From Lichenostomus cassidix (lineage: Eukaryota; Chordata; Aves; Passeriformes; Meliphagidae): DNA of 64,000 bases. The notes beneath the pieces are model-generated. The model ran no database searches and was not told the DNA's origin. It was given only the letters and a program-made list of their open reading frames with translations. The DNA lies in NCBI GenBank assembly GCA_008360975.2, contig CM039211.1:18138943-18202942 (forward strand), written 5' to 3'. The position numbers and the translations under genes are program-made. Positions 1 through 12,987 of the stretch are shown in pieces; position 1 is the stretch's first letter; the number at the start of each line of letters is the position of its first letter.

Positions 1-1341
1 GAAACATTCATTATTTTTGAGGATACCACTGGTGGATGAAGGGAAAATGAAATCCCCACACTGTGTTGTGAAACAATACTGCTTTGTAGATGCTGAGGTG
101 CTGGTAGTAAAGCTTTATATAAATATGCATGATGAAGCATTTGTACAATTCTTTCTTGGTAGGACCGTAAGAGACTATTTTAATCTGCTGAGTTGAAAGT
201 AAGACAGATTGGTTGATTTCACTTTCTGAGAAAATATTAATTTATAAAAAATTACACTTAATAAGTATACTGTGTCTAGGACTTATTTATAATACCTTCT
301 TCAGCTTAAATATGTAGGATTATTAAGAATAGTTCTAGAAATAAAATTATGGGACTTGTCTACCTTTCTGTATGATTTAAATACTCAAAAATATTAATAC
401 TTTTTATTTTCTCAAAGTGTCTTGAATTTTGATTTCCTAAAGTTTCCTAAAAACAGAAACAGAAATCTGTGGAAAGCTTGAGACTCAAGAAAGTCTGCTA
501 ATAACAATAAAAATAACAAAATTTAGTGTAAATGCTGACTTAGCTAAAAATGCTGACAACTGATAGACATATGAGACTTCCTGGCTTTAACAACCACTCT
601 CAGTGTCATAATTTTTCATGTAAAACCAAAATATTTCAGTGTACTAGTTGAACTCCTAAAAATGTCCTTTGTAAGGCCCCTGTTGTTTTCTTCCCTGTTC
701 AGTCAAAATAAAATTGAATTCAAAGAGAAAAAATATCCTTAATTTTTTTTATTTTCCCTTTTTCTAAAGCCCAGAGAGAAAAACCAAACAGCTTCATTAT
801 TCAACAAAGTACTTGATTAAAATATTAGCTTTACTTCCATGCTGTATATCTCTTCCAATTACTGGGAATCATCATCAAAACACTGAGTTATCTTAGAAAA
901 CATAATTCATTTACAATGAGAAGTCTGCATTGTTCCCCTGAGAAATCTGTAGTGAAGCAACCTGAGTTTTTTAACCTTAATGAAAGTGTATCTTAATGAC
1001 CTTTTCCTGCCCTCCCCCACCAAATAGGTTGTATGTCTCTCTGCAAGAGAGGTGTGTAATAACAAGACAGGACAAGGCAATGAGCAGCAATTGCACCATT
1101 TTTCCTAGAGTTTTCTTGGACTGCACCTATTCCTACAAAATCTCTGCACAGCCTAGGCTTACATTACTTTGAGTGTTCCTGGGAATAAAGGAGCAATTCC
1201 AGCATTACACCTCCCAGGAATATTGAAATGGGTGCAATAAATGACTGGGAGACCTCTAGACAAATGTCCATTTTATTGGGGATCTCTACAGAGCTTAGAG
1301 AGAGGTTTAGTGACCATTTTCTGCAGGTGAGCAAACCAGGT
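1..1341. other. Unique non-coding sequence, no gene seen
   Basis: AT-rich DNA with stop codons frequent in all frames. Open frames near the right end reach only about 65 to 115 codons, show no recognisable domain, and overlap one another on both strands, which is the chance pattern. A TATA-like string (ctttatataaatatgc) lies at about 111-126, but nothing downstream supports a promoter. No repeat family was recognised. Confidence 0.6.
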
Positions 1342-1379
1342 GGTGTGAGAACCCTGGTGAGGTGTGAGAGCCCTGGTGA
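1342..1379 (+). repeat. 19-bp tandem duplication
   Basis: The 19-nt unit ggtgtgagaaccctggtga (1,342-1,360) is followed directly by a second copy (1,361-1,379) with one A-to-G change. This is a simple local tandem duplication, probably from replication slippage. No function is implied. Confidence 0.85.
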
Positions 1380-1663
1380 ACCAGCAGAACCACAGGGGCA
1401 ATTTGCTGGTGTAAAGGCAGAGTGAAGCTCTCTGGCAGGCCAGTACAATACTGATACTAATGAAAGTGTTAGTGGCTTGGCACAGAGCTTTAGCAGGGTT
1501 TCATGGTGCATTTCAAAGATTAATCAAACTTGCCTAAACATCTTTGGATGAGAAATAGGCCCGTAAATTTCTGGAAATGTGATTCTACTAAAGATTTTTA
1601 TCTTTTGCAATATTTTTTAGTTTACTTTGGCTAAAATCAGAAAAAAACCCCCAACCAACCTAC

Positions 1664-1836
1664 CTTCCTTCCTTCCTTCCTTCCTTCCTTCCTTCCTTCC
1701 TTCCTTCCTTCTTCCTTCCTTCCTTCCTTCCTTCCTTCTTCCTTCCTTCCTTCCTTCCTTCCTTACTTCCTCCCTCCCTCCCTCCTTCCCTCCCTCCCTC
1801 CCTCCCATCTTCTTTCCTTCTTTTTTTTTTTCCCCC
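1664..1836. repeat. TTCC/TCCC polypyrimidine microsatellite
   Basis: About 170 nt on the plus strand is almost pure pyrimidine. It begins as (TTCC)n interrupted by single-T changes of register, shifts to TCCC units around 1,767-1,806, and ends in a T-rich then C-rich run. It produces long but meaningless open frames on both strands: Ser-Phe-Leu-Pro repeats on plus and Lys-Glu-Gly-Arg repeats on minus. Mirror-symmetric pyrimidine tracts of this kind can form triplex DNA and are usually length-polymorphic. Confidence 0.95.
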
Positions 1837-4264
1837 AGGAGAAGCAGTTTAGAAGTGCAATACCTTGCTGACTGCCTCATCGACTGGCATGCTGGAAAGC
1901 AGCATATGGCACCAGACATCCTGCAGTGTGGTTTTGGACTGATGTAACTGAATGAACAGTCTGAATATAGGTCACTGTAATCAAATTCCTTTAAGTTATT
2001 CATACCTTGAAAATCTGCAATTGGAATTTAGAGCAGACAGTCTGCCTTATTCTTCCCACTAGGTGTATTTTACATTAAACAGTCATTTGACAAAATGCCT
2101 GATGTCAATACACAGGGACCAGTCTTAGTGTGACAGATGGACACATTCACACTCACTATCTCTCCCCACTTTGCTTTGATATATTCCCCTGCAAGTGGAT
2201 CCACAACAGGAAAACCTGACAATAATGACAGGTTTATTAAAAAACCTCACAACAATGCCCTTACCAGGGCAGGTGACAGAAGAGGAGGGAAGGACCTGGG
2301 ATCTGATATAGTTTAGGATCTTCTCAGGTAGGGAGGAAAACTGAAACAGATTTTCCATAAGCAGCAGGAACAGTGGTATATGCTGTCCATCATCTGACAC
2401 ACTTGGGGTCAATGCAGGGACCATGCCTTTTGCAGCATCCCATCTGGAAGATGTGCTCTCACGACTTGGATTGTATTAAGCTACTGGTTAAGATCTGGAA
2501 TGTTGACATCAGAGCGGCTTGCACATGAGACACAAAGTGCTGCGTCCTACTGCCAGGGCTTCCCAGTAATTTTAAGAATGACCAGTCATTAGGTGTAAGT
2601 CAGGTGTAATGCTGTAAATTTGAGCTCTTTCCAGATTTAAGCAAGAGCTGAGTGAGTTTTCTGCAGGCTGCAATTTATATTTACACGGCTGAAGACTATC
2701 TTAGATCTCTAAAGGCTTTCCTGGATGCTGGCATATGGTCTGTGAGACAGGAAGCATTTTTTACTGTAGGGTTTTACACAGCAGAACACCAATCTGACCA
2801 GGATACTAGGAGGTACTTAGACAACTTGACAGAATTTTCTCAGTGCATGCAGTCAACAGCACAACTTGCAGACTACTTTTTTATTCTGTTTTTTTCAAAG
2901 AGGAATACATTATTTTGTATTGTTATTAGATCTGAAGGAGAAGTGAGACCACATGTGGGAAGCAAAGCTTTGGACAATCCCATCTGTTTTCAGGGCAGTA
3001 ATGGCTTAACTGTTTGAGATCTTCTGTGGATTGGTTATAAATGAAGCTCAGTCTTAAAACTTAATATGCTCATGCTCAAGGAAGGTATGCTTAGGCACAC
3101 CTCTGAGACGATTTTTATCCAGTTCACTTGTAGTGCTAGGGGAAGGTATTACAGAGCAGATTACTGCTGTAGTAAGGTTTTCTTATGGAGATTTAGAAAT
3201 GCATTTGCTTTATTAAAATATTTGTTAATGGTTTTCTCACACCAAATGTTGCTTATCACATTAATAATTTTAATTTTTTATGCTACACATACATATTTTG
3301 AAAACTTAAACTTTAATGAATACTCAGTCTCAAAGGTCAGTTTAAACTGAAACTGAACTTTCAGGACCAGCTCCCTGTGCCACTCATTGCTACTGAATAA
3401 TATGAGATTAGTGGGAAAAAATGCATATCTCTCTTCATGTACAACAGCAATGTTTGCAGAACTTGTCTAACAACAATTAACAGTTTAGAAAGCATGAGCC
3501 CACTGTGTCAAAAGGGAGCTTCCAAGTAGTTGAGGGATGAATAATTTCACCCAGTACCTTGCGCTGCATCTGCACTTCCTGAAATGATCCAGAATCAACT
3601 TCAAGGTTGTTTAAGGAGACTCTTACAAGGGCCTTTGAGTGAAGCAGGTAGGTGAACATGAAGTAATTTCTGTTTCGTAGGTGTTCATGATATCTAATGC
3701 AGGCAGAGAGTAATATAGGGAGAAAAACAATTACACAGTTGCTAGTAGTATTATCAAAAGCTGTGCGATCAATTGCCTGATGACATTTTTAGCACATTTC
3801 CTCTCACACCATGTGTGGATATATGATACCTCTGTATTTGATGGATTATTAGTGGCTTTTCTTTGAAAAGCATTGTTAACACCCCCCATTTCTTAATTAA
3901 GGAGTTATCATCATGAAAGATGACAGAGTTTCTTCTCTTGTAGTTTTCTATAGCTAAGAATACTTCAGCATTTATTTTGGACTTAGGGACAGATGCTCTG
4001 TTTGCTAAGATGACTATCCTTGAATCTTCCTAAACGTGTTGCTGAGCAAATGGAGTTTTATGGATTCTAGAGCAGCATATAATATTGGTAAGCTCTCGTG
4101 CTCCCATCCTGTGGTTCAGCCTCATTTTTCATCTGTTATACTGAATGGTCTACATTTTAAGATGAAGGAATTTTTTCTTTGGCATGTGTTATGCTGTAAC
4201 AGGTGAAGTAGAGATCTTGTGGATCTATGTGATTTTAAAAGTTCTTATATGGTTATCTATATTT
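1837..4264. other. Unique non-coding sequence, no gene supported
   Basis: The longest frame here is 121 codons at 2,652-3,017 on plus. A pyrimidine-rich stretch ending in cag lies just inside its start, so an exon was considered. Its C-terminal half degenerates into low-complexity residues, no domain is recognised, and no donor or partner exon could be linked to it. Other frames are shorter. No mobile element was recognised. Confidence 0.55.
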
Positions 4265-4305
4265 GACAACCAAAATGGTCCTTTCTAGGTTCTGTGTTTC
4301 TATAC
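4265..4305 (+). mobile_element. Possible decayed CR1 3' tail
   Basis: The string ending in aatggtcctttctaggttctg then tgtttctat resembles the sense 3' end of an avian CR1 element, which reads roughly 'gatggtcccttctgg...attctat'. The match covers only about 35 to 40 nt with several mismatches, and no upstream CR1 body was recognised, so it may be chance similarity. Support is weak. Confidence 0.3.
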
Positions 4306-5608
4306 AAAACTCAAATGGGCATCTTCTTTGATATCCTAAGGTGGGAAATCCTAACGACTTCCTTCCTGCTCACATAATGAGGCCTGTGTCTTCTATTTGA
4401 CATGCTTATTAAGGAACCATCATCTTGTGGTGCAAGGCTGAGCTGCATGGAAGCTTAAATGAAATTAGCGCAGACTAGATACTTTTCTGTATGTCAGTTT
4501 TCTCTCTTAACTTCAAACCTTTTTCCAGCTCCAGTCCAAACTCCTGAACGGAACATTTCTTCTAAGATTTTGGAGACGTTCATGCTTCTTGCCCTTTCCC
4601 ACCTTTGGCCTCATTCATGAAGACCTTGTTTTTTCTCATGTCAGAGCAGGCCTAACCTATTTGGAAAGATGAAACAAAAAGATGTCACACAATATCACCT
4701 GTTTTCTTTTTGTTTTCAGGTTGGGGTTTTTTCCGCATTTAATATTTGAATTTTACAAAGGAAATGACAGAGGAGTATACCAAGTAAACTGAACTAGTGT
4801 CAAGACCCATGACAATGCATTTCAGCTATATTCAGCCACATAACCAAACCTGCAAATACTTGTCCCAGTGGAAATCTTCCTTGTGAGGCTCTCATTTAAT
4901 ATTTTACTCTTTTGCTCATCTGCAAAGAGAGTGCTCAGAGCTAACTGTAGACCTGTTGGTCTAAGAGAATCTTTGGATCCTCTTGCCAAGCCACAGACCC
5001 ACTTAAAAATTAAACCATTTTTGAGAGAAAATTATATTCCATATCATTATTTCATTTCCAGTTACTAACACAGAAACTCTCATGAAAAAAGTCAGAACTC
5101 TCTCTTTTCACTTTTAGAATTAAAACCTGTATTTAAAATTAGAAAGTGATTAGTCATCAGAAACAGTATGCCAATACCTAGTCTGGTTTGCTTTTTTATA
5201 ATGTTTGACAGCTCTTCTTAAAAGTCTTTCAGATTGATCATCCTTTTCATTCTGGAAATACACAGCTGTTTTCCCACCTTTGAACACACCAGTGTTGGAC
5301 AGGCAGTGGGAATCCACATCTTTGAAGAGGCTTTTACAGGTCCTGTCTGAGGCAAAGGTAAATGTTAATTCCTCTGCAGAATTGTTCCTTATCCTAGTTG
5401 GCTTGTCCCTTTTTTCCCAGAAGTGGCTTGCAGCTGCCTTCTGTGCCTAACTTCACTTCAAGACCATTAAGATGACCTAAGGAGAGGACATGCCAGAATT
5501 ACTGAGGTATTAGGATATATTGATGTGCCAGCATTTTCTTGCTCATCCATAGCAGGCTGTTGTTTGACTGGCTACAAACTAGCAAGTTTCCTTCCCTTTC
5601 AGGCTTCA
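4306..5608. other. Unique non-coding sequence, nothing recognised
   Basis: No open frame above about 66 codons, and no repeat family or RNA gene recognised. Base composition is ordinary for the window. Confidence 0.55.
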
Positions 5609-5648
5609 CAAGAATTAACACCAAAAATCAAGAATTGACACTGAAAAT
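5609..5648 (+). repeat. 20-bp tandem duplication
   Basis: Two adjacent 20-nt copies, caagaattaacaccaaaaat (5,609-5,628) and caagaattgacactgaaaat (5,629-5,648), differ at three positions. This is a diverged local tandem duplication. Confidence 0.8.
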
Positions 5649-6960
5649 CAGCCCTGGCTCTTTCAAAGACGACCTGTCTTCTGAAGGCTTGCCATCATAT
5701 GCTTGCCATTGATGCCAGCCAAGGAAAGAATGAGTCTAAAATAAGTTCATTTGTTTTCAGGGTCTAGTTATATCTCTATATCAAAAAATAATAAGCTTTT
5801 TGTACCTGGAAATCAGTCTACCAAAGACATTCAAATTAGAGTCCATGTACAGGGAGAGACAGACTTGCACCTGGACATGTAGCTTAACACCTTTTGCATC
5901 TCTGTTTTCCTTGGCTTAGACTAGCCAGAATTTACTGGACAGTGCAGCTGAACCCTAAAAATGCTGTTTGTTTGTTTTCAAGCAGTGGAGAAGGCACCTT
6001 CATAGAACTGGCACTCAGTACAGAGCTGTTCCATTTTGGGGTAATGCATTCCCTATTATACTTATTGTTCTGCATTTATTCTATTGCCTGGTACTGTAAT
6101 ACACTGCTCTCAGTATGCTAATGGGATTTCATGGGGCTGCCATCACCAGCTTGATTTGTAACAGGAAGCCAGAACAATAAAGGCTTTGAGAAGATTGATG
6201 TGAGAAATGCATGCCTCTGTAGAGGGGCATCAATGCAAAATGAAAAACAACACTGTCTCCCATTGCTTGTTACTGCCATCTCGTTTTCGCCAGTAAATAA
6301 CTAGTGCATTTCTCTCCACAATGAACACCAACAAAAGGAAGACAGCCTTTATCAACAATGGGCATTCTATAGGAGGGGACAGAGAGGGCAGCATTCTCAG
6401 GCATTTAGTGTAGTCACCTGTGATTCCTCACTTCTCCCAACACCACTGTGTTTAAAAAAGCTCTCTCAAATTTTTCTTCACTGACAACCCGCAACTTTCT
6501 ATCAGAAAATTCACAATGGGTTAACAAAGATTCTGGCAGTTTAGGAATAGGTTCTGATTAATGAACTCATGAACAGCTTTTAGTGAAGCTGTTTTGTGTT
6601 CTACCATAGTTCAAATGATAATCTGTGTTTGGTAGCAGAGTGCACAACTGTGCTGTTGACTTCAGACCAGACAGCCAGCAGCAAAGTAAGGTGACCTTAG
6701 GAAATGGTTTCTTAATTTTCAGTGGGCATACATTATCATGACATAAACTGGTCTGAGGTTGCTTGCTTGTTTTCTAAGTCACTCAGTATTCTTGCATTTA
6801 TTTGGAAATTCAAGGAACTAAAGGAAGATAGATGTTTTTATTAATTTATGTCTTATCTATTTGCATTTCAATTATGGTGTTAATTCAGTGCAAAAAACTA
6901 CAGCAGGGGATAGAAAAATGTTGGGTATGATTAATGTGAGGTTATCTCCCTCGTTGAAGG
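5649..6960. other. Unique non-coding sequence, nothing recognised
   Basis: The longest frame is 75 codons (5,894-6,121, plus). It is rich in hydrophobic residues but has no recognised domain. No repeat family was seen. Confidence 0.55.
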
Positions 6961-6997
6961 CCAGATTAACCTTTCAGGAGCCTTTGGCAGGCCACAC

Positions 6998-7114
6998 ATC
7001 AGGTGCCACCTGATATATGAAAACAGAACCAGCTGGTATGGCATGCATGCAGAGCCAGTGCAGAATGTATTATATGGCCCACAGGCTGCCAGGAAAAGGT
7101 TGCATTAATATGCA
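6998..7114. promoter_or_regulatory. Candidate regulatory element: paired E-boxes and POU-like palindrome
   Basis: The string atcaggtgccacctgat (6,998-7,014) is an inverted repeat with 8-nt arms around a single C. It places CAGGTG and CACCTG E-boxes back to back, the type of site known for ZEB/deltaEF1 and bHLH factors. About 90 nt downstream, tgcattaatatgca (7,101-7,114) has inverted TGCAT/ATGCA half-sites around TAAT, resembling POU and homeodomain sites. The symmetry and motifs are directly visible. That they act as an enhancer is inference, and no gene or promoter is adjacent. Confidence 0.25.
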
Positions 7115-9440
7115 GAAACCAACATTATCCCGGAACAGTTAGTCAAAAATTTACATAGCTCTGGAGTCTTTTACTCTACCTTCCCCCTTGGAATGCCACA
7201 GCTTTTGGGTGCTGCAACAAATGTCTGTGGTGCAAACCAATCATTCTGGACTGCCACTGCTCCTGCTCATGTCCCTCCCCATCAATTCTCATGCTCTGTT
7301 ATCTGCAGGTTGTGGACTAGGCACTGCTCCAAAAGCACTTTTACAGCACTATTTTTGTGATAGATCTATTTAACTTGGGAATTTCTTAGCTCAGCTACCT
7401 TCTATGCCATCCTTCCATGTGGTGACTTTGGGAAGCTCGAGGAGCCAGGCATTATCAAGAGGCAGCAGTTGTTTCTGGTACATATCCTCCTGGTGTCCAT
7501 CTGTCCAGCAATGTCAGAATTTATTGGCCCAAGACACACAGCTCACAGCCTAGCTCTGGTTTGGTAGAAGGAAGGTCTTACTGTGGTAAATACAACAGTA
7601 TTTCTGAGCAGTGCTTGCGTGTTAATATATTTGTATGTAAATAAACAAGTAATGAATAACTGGGACAAAAATTCTGCCTCCTGTCACAATAAAGCATACT
7701 GGAAGACTGCTGTGGGCCCATGTGCTATTTCTGGTAACCATGCAGCGTGTTGAGTTGTCTCATTTCTCATGTACTCTAGGCAAGTGTGCATGGTAGCAAC
7801 ACCTCTAATCTACTGTAGTAGTTCTGCTATGAAAGTAGTAACAAACTGGCTACTTTATGATGTATTTATTCACTTAAGTCTGCTAGACGGGTTCTAAATT
7901 GATTTAAGGGTGACTTGGTTAAACGGTATTAAAATCTAAACTCCATTAAAATATTATCAACTGATGTCCCTGGCAGCAATTTTACTTCATGGGCAAAACC
8001 ATGGATTAGGGAAGACTTTTTCCAAAAGAGTGATTTTATCTCATCTTTTCCTCATCAGTCTCCTGGAATCTAAACTCCAATGAATGCATGAACAAATAAT
8101 TCAAAACTGTGATGGTTTCCTTGTTCTCCTCTGTAGCTCTGATATCTCTGTAGCTTTTCTCTCTTTTCTGCATGACTGTGCAGATGTGCTTGACAGCTGA
8201 CAGCCACAGACTGAGGAAATTTCTCTTATTTGGCAAGGGTGTATAGAGAGGTGACAAATTTTGATGACAAAACCAAGGTGCATAGCATAGTAACGACGGA
8301 ATTACCTGTGCAGAACTGCAGAAGAACGTTTTGGGGGTATGTACTTGGGATTTAAAATTACAGATTAAATTTAACAAGATAAATATTGACTGATACACAC
8401 AGGGCATAGCCTTGCTCTCTTTTCCTCCATGAGTTCATAGGGAAAATATAAAATAGATGGTCACTGAGCTGACAGTAATGAGTCAGGAACTGGACTTCAG
8501 CTTAAAACAGAAAGTTTCATGACAGAATCTAGTTAGTGGTCAAAAAAGAACACTGACTGCTGGGAAGTATTAAGAAAGGATACAGAAGAAAGAATTTTAC
8601 TATCATGTAAATATGTAGTGGGTCTATTTTCTTTTGCTTTCAGAAAGTTTTTCATAGTTTTATAAAATACCCAGAGAAGGACAAGTCAGGACAATCAGAG
8701 GAGGTGGATCTTGCTCACACTATAGGTAATTATATGGTGGAAATTCTTCAGCACAGGATGCTGTGAAACCTAACATTTCAGACCTAATATTTAATTTAGG
8801 TTTTTTTAATGAAAATTGAACTAGCTAATGGAGAGTGGATATTTGAAGTCTTCTAAAATGTGAAAAACCACCTCTAACTCAGGAATCCTACAAACTGTAG
8901 ATTCTGAGAACCTAGAAAAATTTTGGGGAAGACTAACAGTATCTCTGGTTTGCTCTGAAGGCACCTCTCCAGGAAATAAATTTTGGCCCATCTTAGAGAA
9001 AATAGGCCAGAAATTGTCAGGCAATTTTTATAATCATTAGATGTAAAATACATAAATAAACTTTCCAAAGCCTCTTCAGAGAAAGAGGTAAAAAATTGGC
9101 AGAAAGGCTTAGATTTCTGCTTCTCTGGTTGTAGTAAGGTTTTGAAAGTGTACAGGAACATATACAAAGACTGAAATTCAAACTGGTCATCAACCACTGT
9201 TATATTTGAGATTCTTCAGACAAGAATTGCTCTAAGTGACAAAAGTTGCTTCAATATTGAATTTCTCGTTTGGATTTATGACTCTTCTGTGTAATCTAAA
9301 TGTTTCACTTTGAAAATATTAAGTAGTCCCATACAATTTAGTTGACAAGGATTTTTCAAATGTTTGTCTTTAAGGGGGGAGGGAAGTGCATAATGAAGAT
9401 AGAATAAACATGTTGAAAGAAGGACTTTTGGGTTGGCAGT
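7115..9440. other. Unique non-coding sequence, nothing recognised
   Basis: Several frames of 60 to 123 codons overlap one another on the minus strand between 8,036 and 9,197. They have no recognisable motifs and no conserved start context. No repeat family was recognised. Confidence 0.55.
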
Positions 9441-9496
9441 TTCTTTTTTTTTTTTTTTGTTTTTTTTTGTTTTTGTTTTGTGGGTTTTTTTTTTTA
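9441..9496. repeat. T-rich low-complexity tract
   Basis: Runs of T interrupted by single G residues (TTTTG-type units), ending in tgggttttttttttt. On the minus strand this reads as a lysine-rich open frame, which is an artefact of the tract. No processed transcript body was recognised on either side, so it is called simple sequence rather than a retrocopy tail. Confidence 0.9.
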
Positions 9497-12400
9497 ACAA
9501 TTCACAGCTAAAATGAACTCAAGGTTGTGTTAATTTTGTTGTTTTGTACTTGCACTTGCAGGGAGCTTTGGTTTTCTGCCAATTTGTTTCCAGAATATGT
9601 TTTTTGGCCAGAACGTATTAATAAATAGAGCTCTAGTAATTGCATGTTCCTTTTTTCTTTTTAACCATGTATTCATGGGTAAGTTATTTTTAATGTACTA
9701 ATAATTATTTATTAGCTGATATTTTCTACTGTATATAACATTTTGCTTCAAGCCTGCAAAATTTCTAATACTGAGATCCTGAAAATAATAAGTAATTTGC
9801 ATAAAACTAAAGAGACAGTTTAAGAAATCTGTCAATGAAGAACCCATTTTTGCTCCCTTCTAATTTTTTTAAAAAGAACAAAAGTAATTTCCCTATATGT
9901 GCCTTTTGACATAGACTCTTTCTTCAGTGATTACCTGTTAATGGATACCCATTTTGGAATGACAATGGCTACAACATCACCAAGACATCAGAGGTTACTT
10001 TTGTCCTAGAGTTCCTGATATGTCTGAGTATGCATATAAAACATAAATCTAATAGAAACATATCGTAATCTCTACTTATCTTTTTTTTTTTTTAATCTTA
10101 CTTTTAAAAGGTCAAAAATCTGAAAAAAACAGTGATTCTACCACAGTTCATCCTAATTAGAAGATCCACTGATCTGTGTCAAGATGAAAGCATGAACTAT
10201 GCCAAATAAAGGGTTTTAATGGCTAAAGCAGAACTAGGGTGTTACTACTGTCATGACAATGTGAGACTGAGGTCCATACATACTGTCTTTCAATTTAGCC
10301 CTGGGCATATCCTTCTTTGACTTAAAAGTCTTAAAAGAGCTCTGATTCAGAGATCCTTTTGCAGCTCTCAGTGCTGAGCTCCGAGTTTCTGCCTGATATG
10401 GTGCACCACTCCACCTATGTGCTACCCTCCAAACATACGTGACTCCTTATTGTCAGGATCAGATTCTCATCTAAATGCTGATGTGGTCAACTCGTTTGTC
10501 TCAGGAGAGAAAGGAGCAGCCACCACTCACTGGATAACAAAAGCATTCAGTCAACTTGTGGGAGACTTCGGTTCAGTCCTTCTCACAGCCTGAGAAAGCT
10601 TGCATGTAATTTCCCACTCCTGGGTATCCAAAGCAAGAAAGAAGAATGATGATTGTCCTCATTGTCTTCCAGATTTTTAGTCAAGAGAAAGGAGGCTGCA
10701 AGTCACAACAGCAGAGCTCTGTGCCTGGTGAAAGCACAGGGTCCCTGTCTCTGCACAGCACCACGTCACCTCTTTGATAGCTGAGGCATTCAGCACTGGA
10801 ATGATGCTGCTGTACTGCGGTGAGAAAGTTTCCCTGCTGTGACAAGGAGTAGGAGACAAGAAGCTGCAGTGAACAGCAGAATATCTTCATCTCTCGTGGC
10901 CTCCCAATAAAACACAAGTACAGTTTCACCTGCTCACTGAAGCTCAGAGCTGGAGCATGGGGAGGGCTCTGCCTGCAGCCCTGACACTGGGTGTCACAGT
11001 GATTTCCTGATCACTTGATCAATTTACAAGCTGTCCAGACTGTCCTCCCAAGGAGATTTTAGCTCCCTTGGCAATTAACTAATTAAAAAATGTGAATCCC
11101 ACTCCAGAAGCCTGCATGTTTCATATAGTTTACTATATCAAATAGCCTTATTGGGTCATTTGTTACTCTACATATTGTATAAAACTTGTGTTTTCTAAAA
11201 TCTCTCATATGAAATGAAATTTTGTAGCTGAAGTGCCCTGCTCTGCTGTGTGGTCTGTGTGTTATCATTGTTGGATATGCATCACAAATGCATTTATTAT
11301 TTAATTTATTATTATCAAAACTACTTGACATAGAAATTTTTATGAAAATTAACTAAAAATAGAAAGATATAGCTACTAGGCTCAGTTAATCTTGAGTGCC
11401 ATAGTGCAGATGGTCTCCATAATCAACAAAACAGTTCATTCACACAGATGTGTTTGGTGAAATTGCACTTTTAAAGGGTGCACGTTATTCAGATCTGTGT
11501 GGAGATGGCTCTTCTTTCATTAATGTTTGAAAGAATTGAAGTCAGTTGACATAAATAGATGTAAAAACACTAACAGAAGAAACAAAGTTCATATATATCT
11601 GCTAACAAATGCTAACAAATATATTAGACCTAACACATGGTTCAGATATGAGACTGAGTTACCAAGTCTATTATGCATCACTGATGCGTAATAATGATAG
11701 GTGATTTTACGTATGGTTATTTAAAAGGTGAGGTAAAATAATGTTCTCACTCATGAAAGCTGAAATTATTATGTTACTGCATTTTACTGCCTGGTTGAGA
11801 CAGTGTATGAGTTTATATGTGACCAGATTTCCTCACATGAATTATACCTGGCTCAGTGTGTTAAGTGAGGGTAACATGGGCTGTGGCCATCTAGGAAGTA
11901 ATTCACAGCAGGGGCCAGGATAGCTTGTGGGGAAGCTGGGCTCACTTTGCAGAAACTTCAGAGCACTTTCTCTTTGCCACGTGGATTATGCAAGAATGAT
12001 GTCCAGTGTAGTATCACCTACACCTCCTTCTGTGCAGCTTTTTTTGCAGAGGAAGTACTGAAGGCATGCTAAAGGCTGGGAGAGGTAAATATAAGGGATG
12101 ACTGGAAAGCCATTTTCGCCTGATGAGGTTACCTTCATATCTGGAGCATCAGAAAGTGTCCCAGGATACAGGCAAAATAAACACCGGGCTACCTCTGCAG
12201 TGCTAGGCTGGGTTTGAGAGGCTGTATTTCTTAAGTAGACAGTTTTTTATACACCTAAAGTAAGCTGGAATTGGAGAAGCCTCAAACTCTGCAGATATGT
12301 TATTGTAAATACTAAGTCACTCTTAATTTCAGGGATATGACGTTCTCGCACTATAAGTGGTAATGCCTAGTAATTTAACACTATTCCCAATATTTCTCTC

Positions 12401-12987
12401 TTTAAAAAATAAAAGGCCTGAAGAGGATCTGCCTGTTCCACACTGGTGTAAAAATCAGATATTGGTTTTGGCTGCAGCTGCTTTCATCCTGATGAAATGC
12501 CCAGCAAATAACTATTTCTGGATGCAGTATCTCTGGAAAATCTCCACTCCATTGATTCAGTGCATGTGTGTATCTGCACAATCAGCACAAAGCACTGGTG
12601 CATCACTGTTCTGGGAAGAGTCTCCCACAGTGTGTCCTGACAAAGCCTTACTTTGGCTTATTTTCTGGGTGGGGGGTGTGAATCTGTATTCTTCTGATAG
12701 TGATAAATGTATTGGTACAGAAGAACTAGAGGGTATTTTGTGATTTTGAAATCTAATGACAAAACTCAATATCTCATGACAAAATGAAATCAGCACTTTG
12801 ACACTTGTGCTTTGAGAAAAAATGGTTCGAAAAGGTTAGTGACTCAGGCAGAGGAAGATTCTTCTTTACAGAGGTTGCTGTGTAGGGTCTATTGCTTCTG
12901 TTACACTTGAGTAGCATTTTCCTATTTGAGATGGTTGCAAAAGAAGATAAAATCATATGAAAATCTGTCCTTTAACACTACTCCCTC
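9497..12987. other. Unique non-coding sequence with a short poly-T run
   Basis: A 13-nt T run lies at 10,081-10,093, and a small duplication (tgctaacaaa twice) lies near 11,600. Frames reach 128 codons (12,357-12,743, plus) without recognised domains. No mobile element was recognised until the LTR that starts at 12,988. Confidence 0.55.

Noticed and set aside
1617..2003. Apparent repetitive proteins on both strands (Ser-Phe-Leu-Pro and Lys-Glu-Gly-Arg repeats)
   Set aside because: They are direct translations of the TTCC/TCCC microsatellite.
2652..3017. 121-codon plus frame with an acceptor-like ttttctgcag just inside its start
   Set aside because: No domain recognised, no matching donor or partner exon, and the end is low complexity. 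The length is within chance for 64 kb of six-frame translation.
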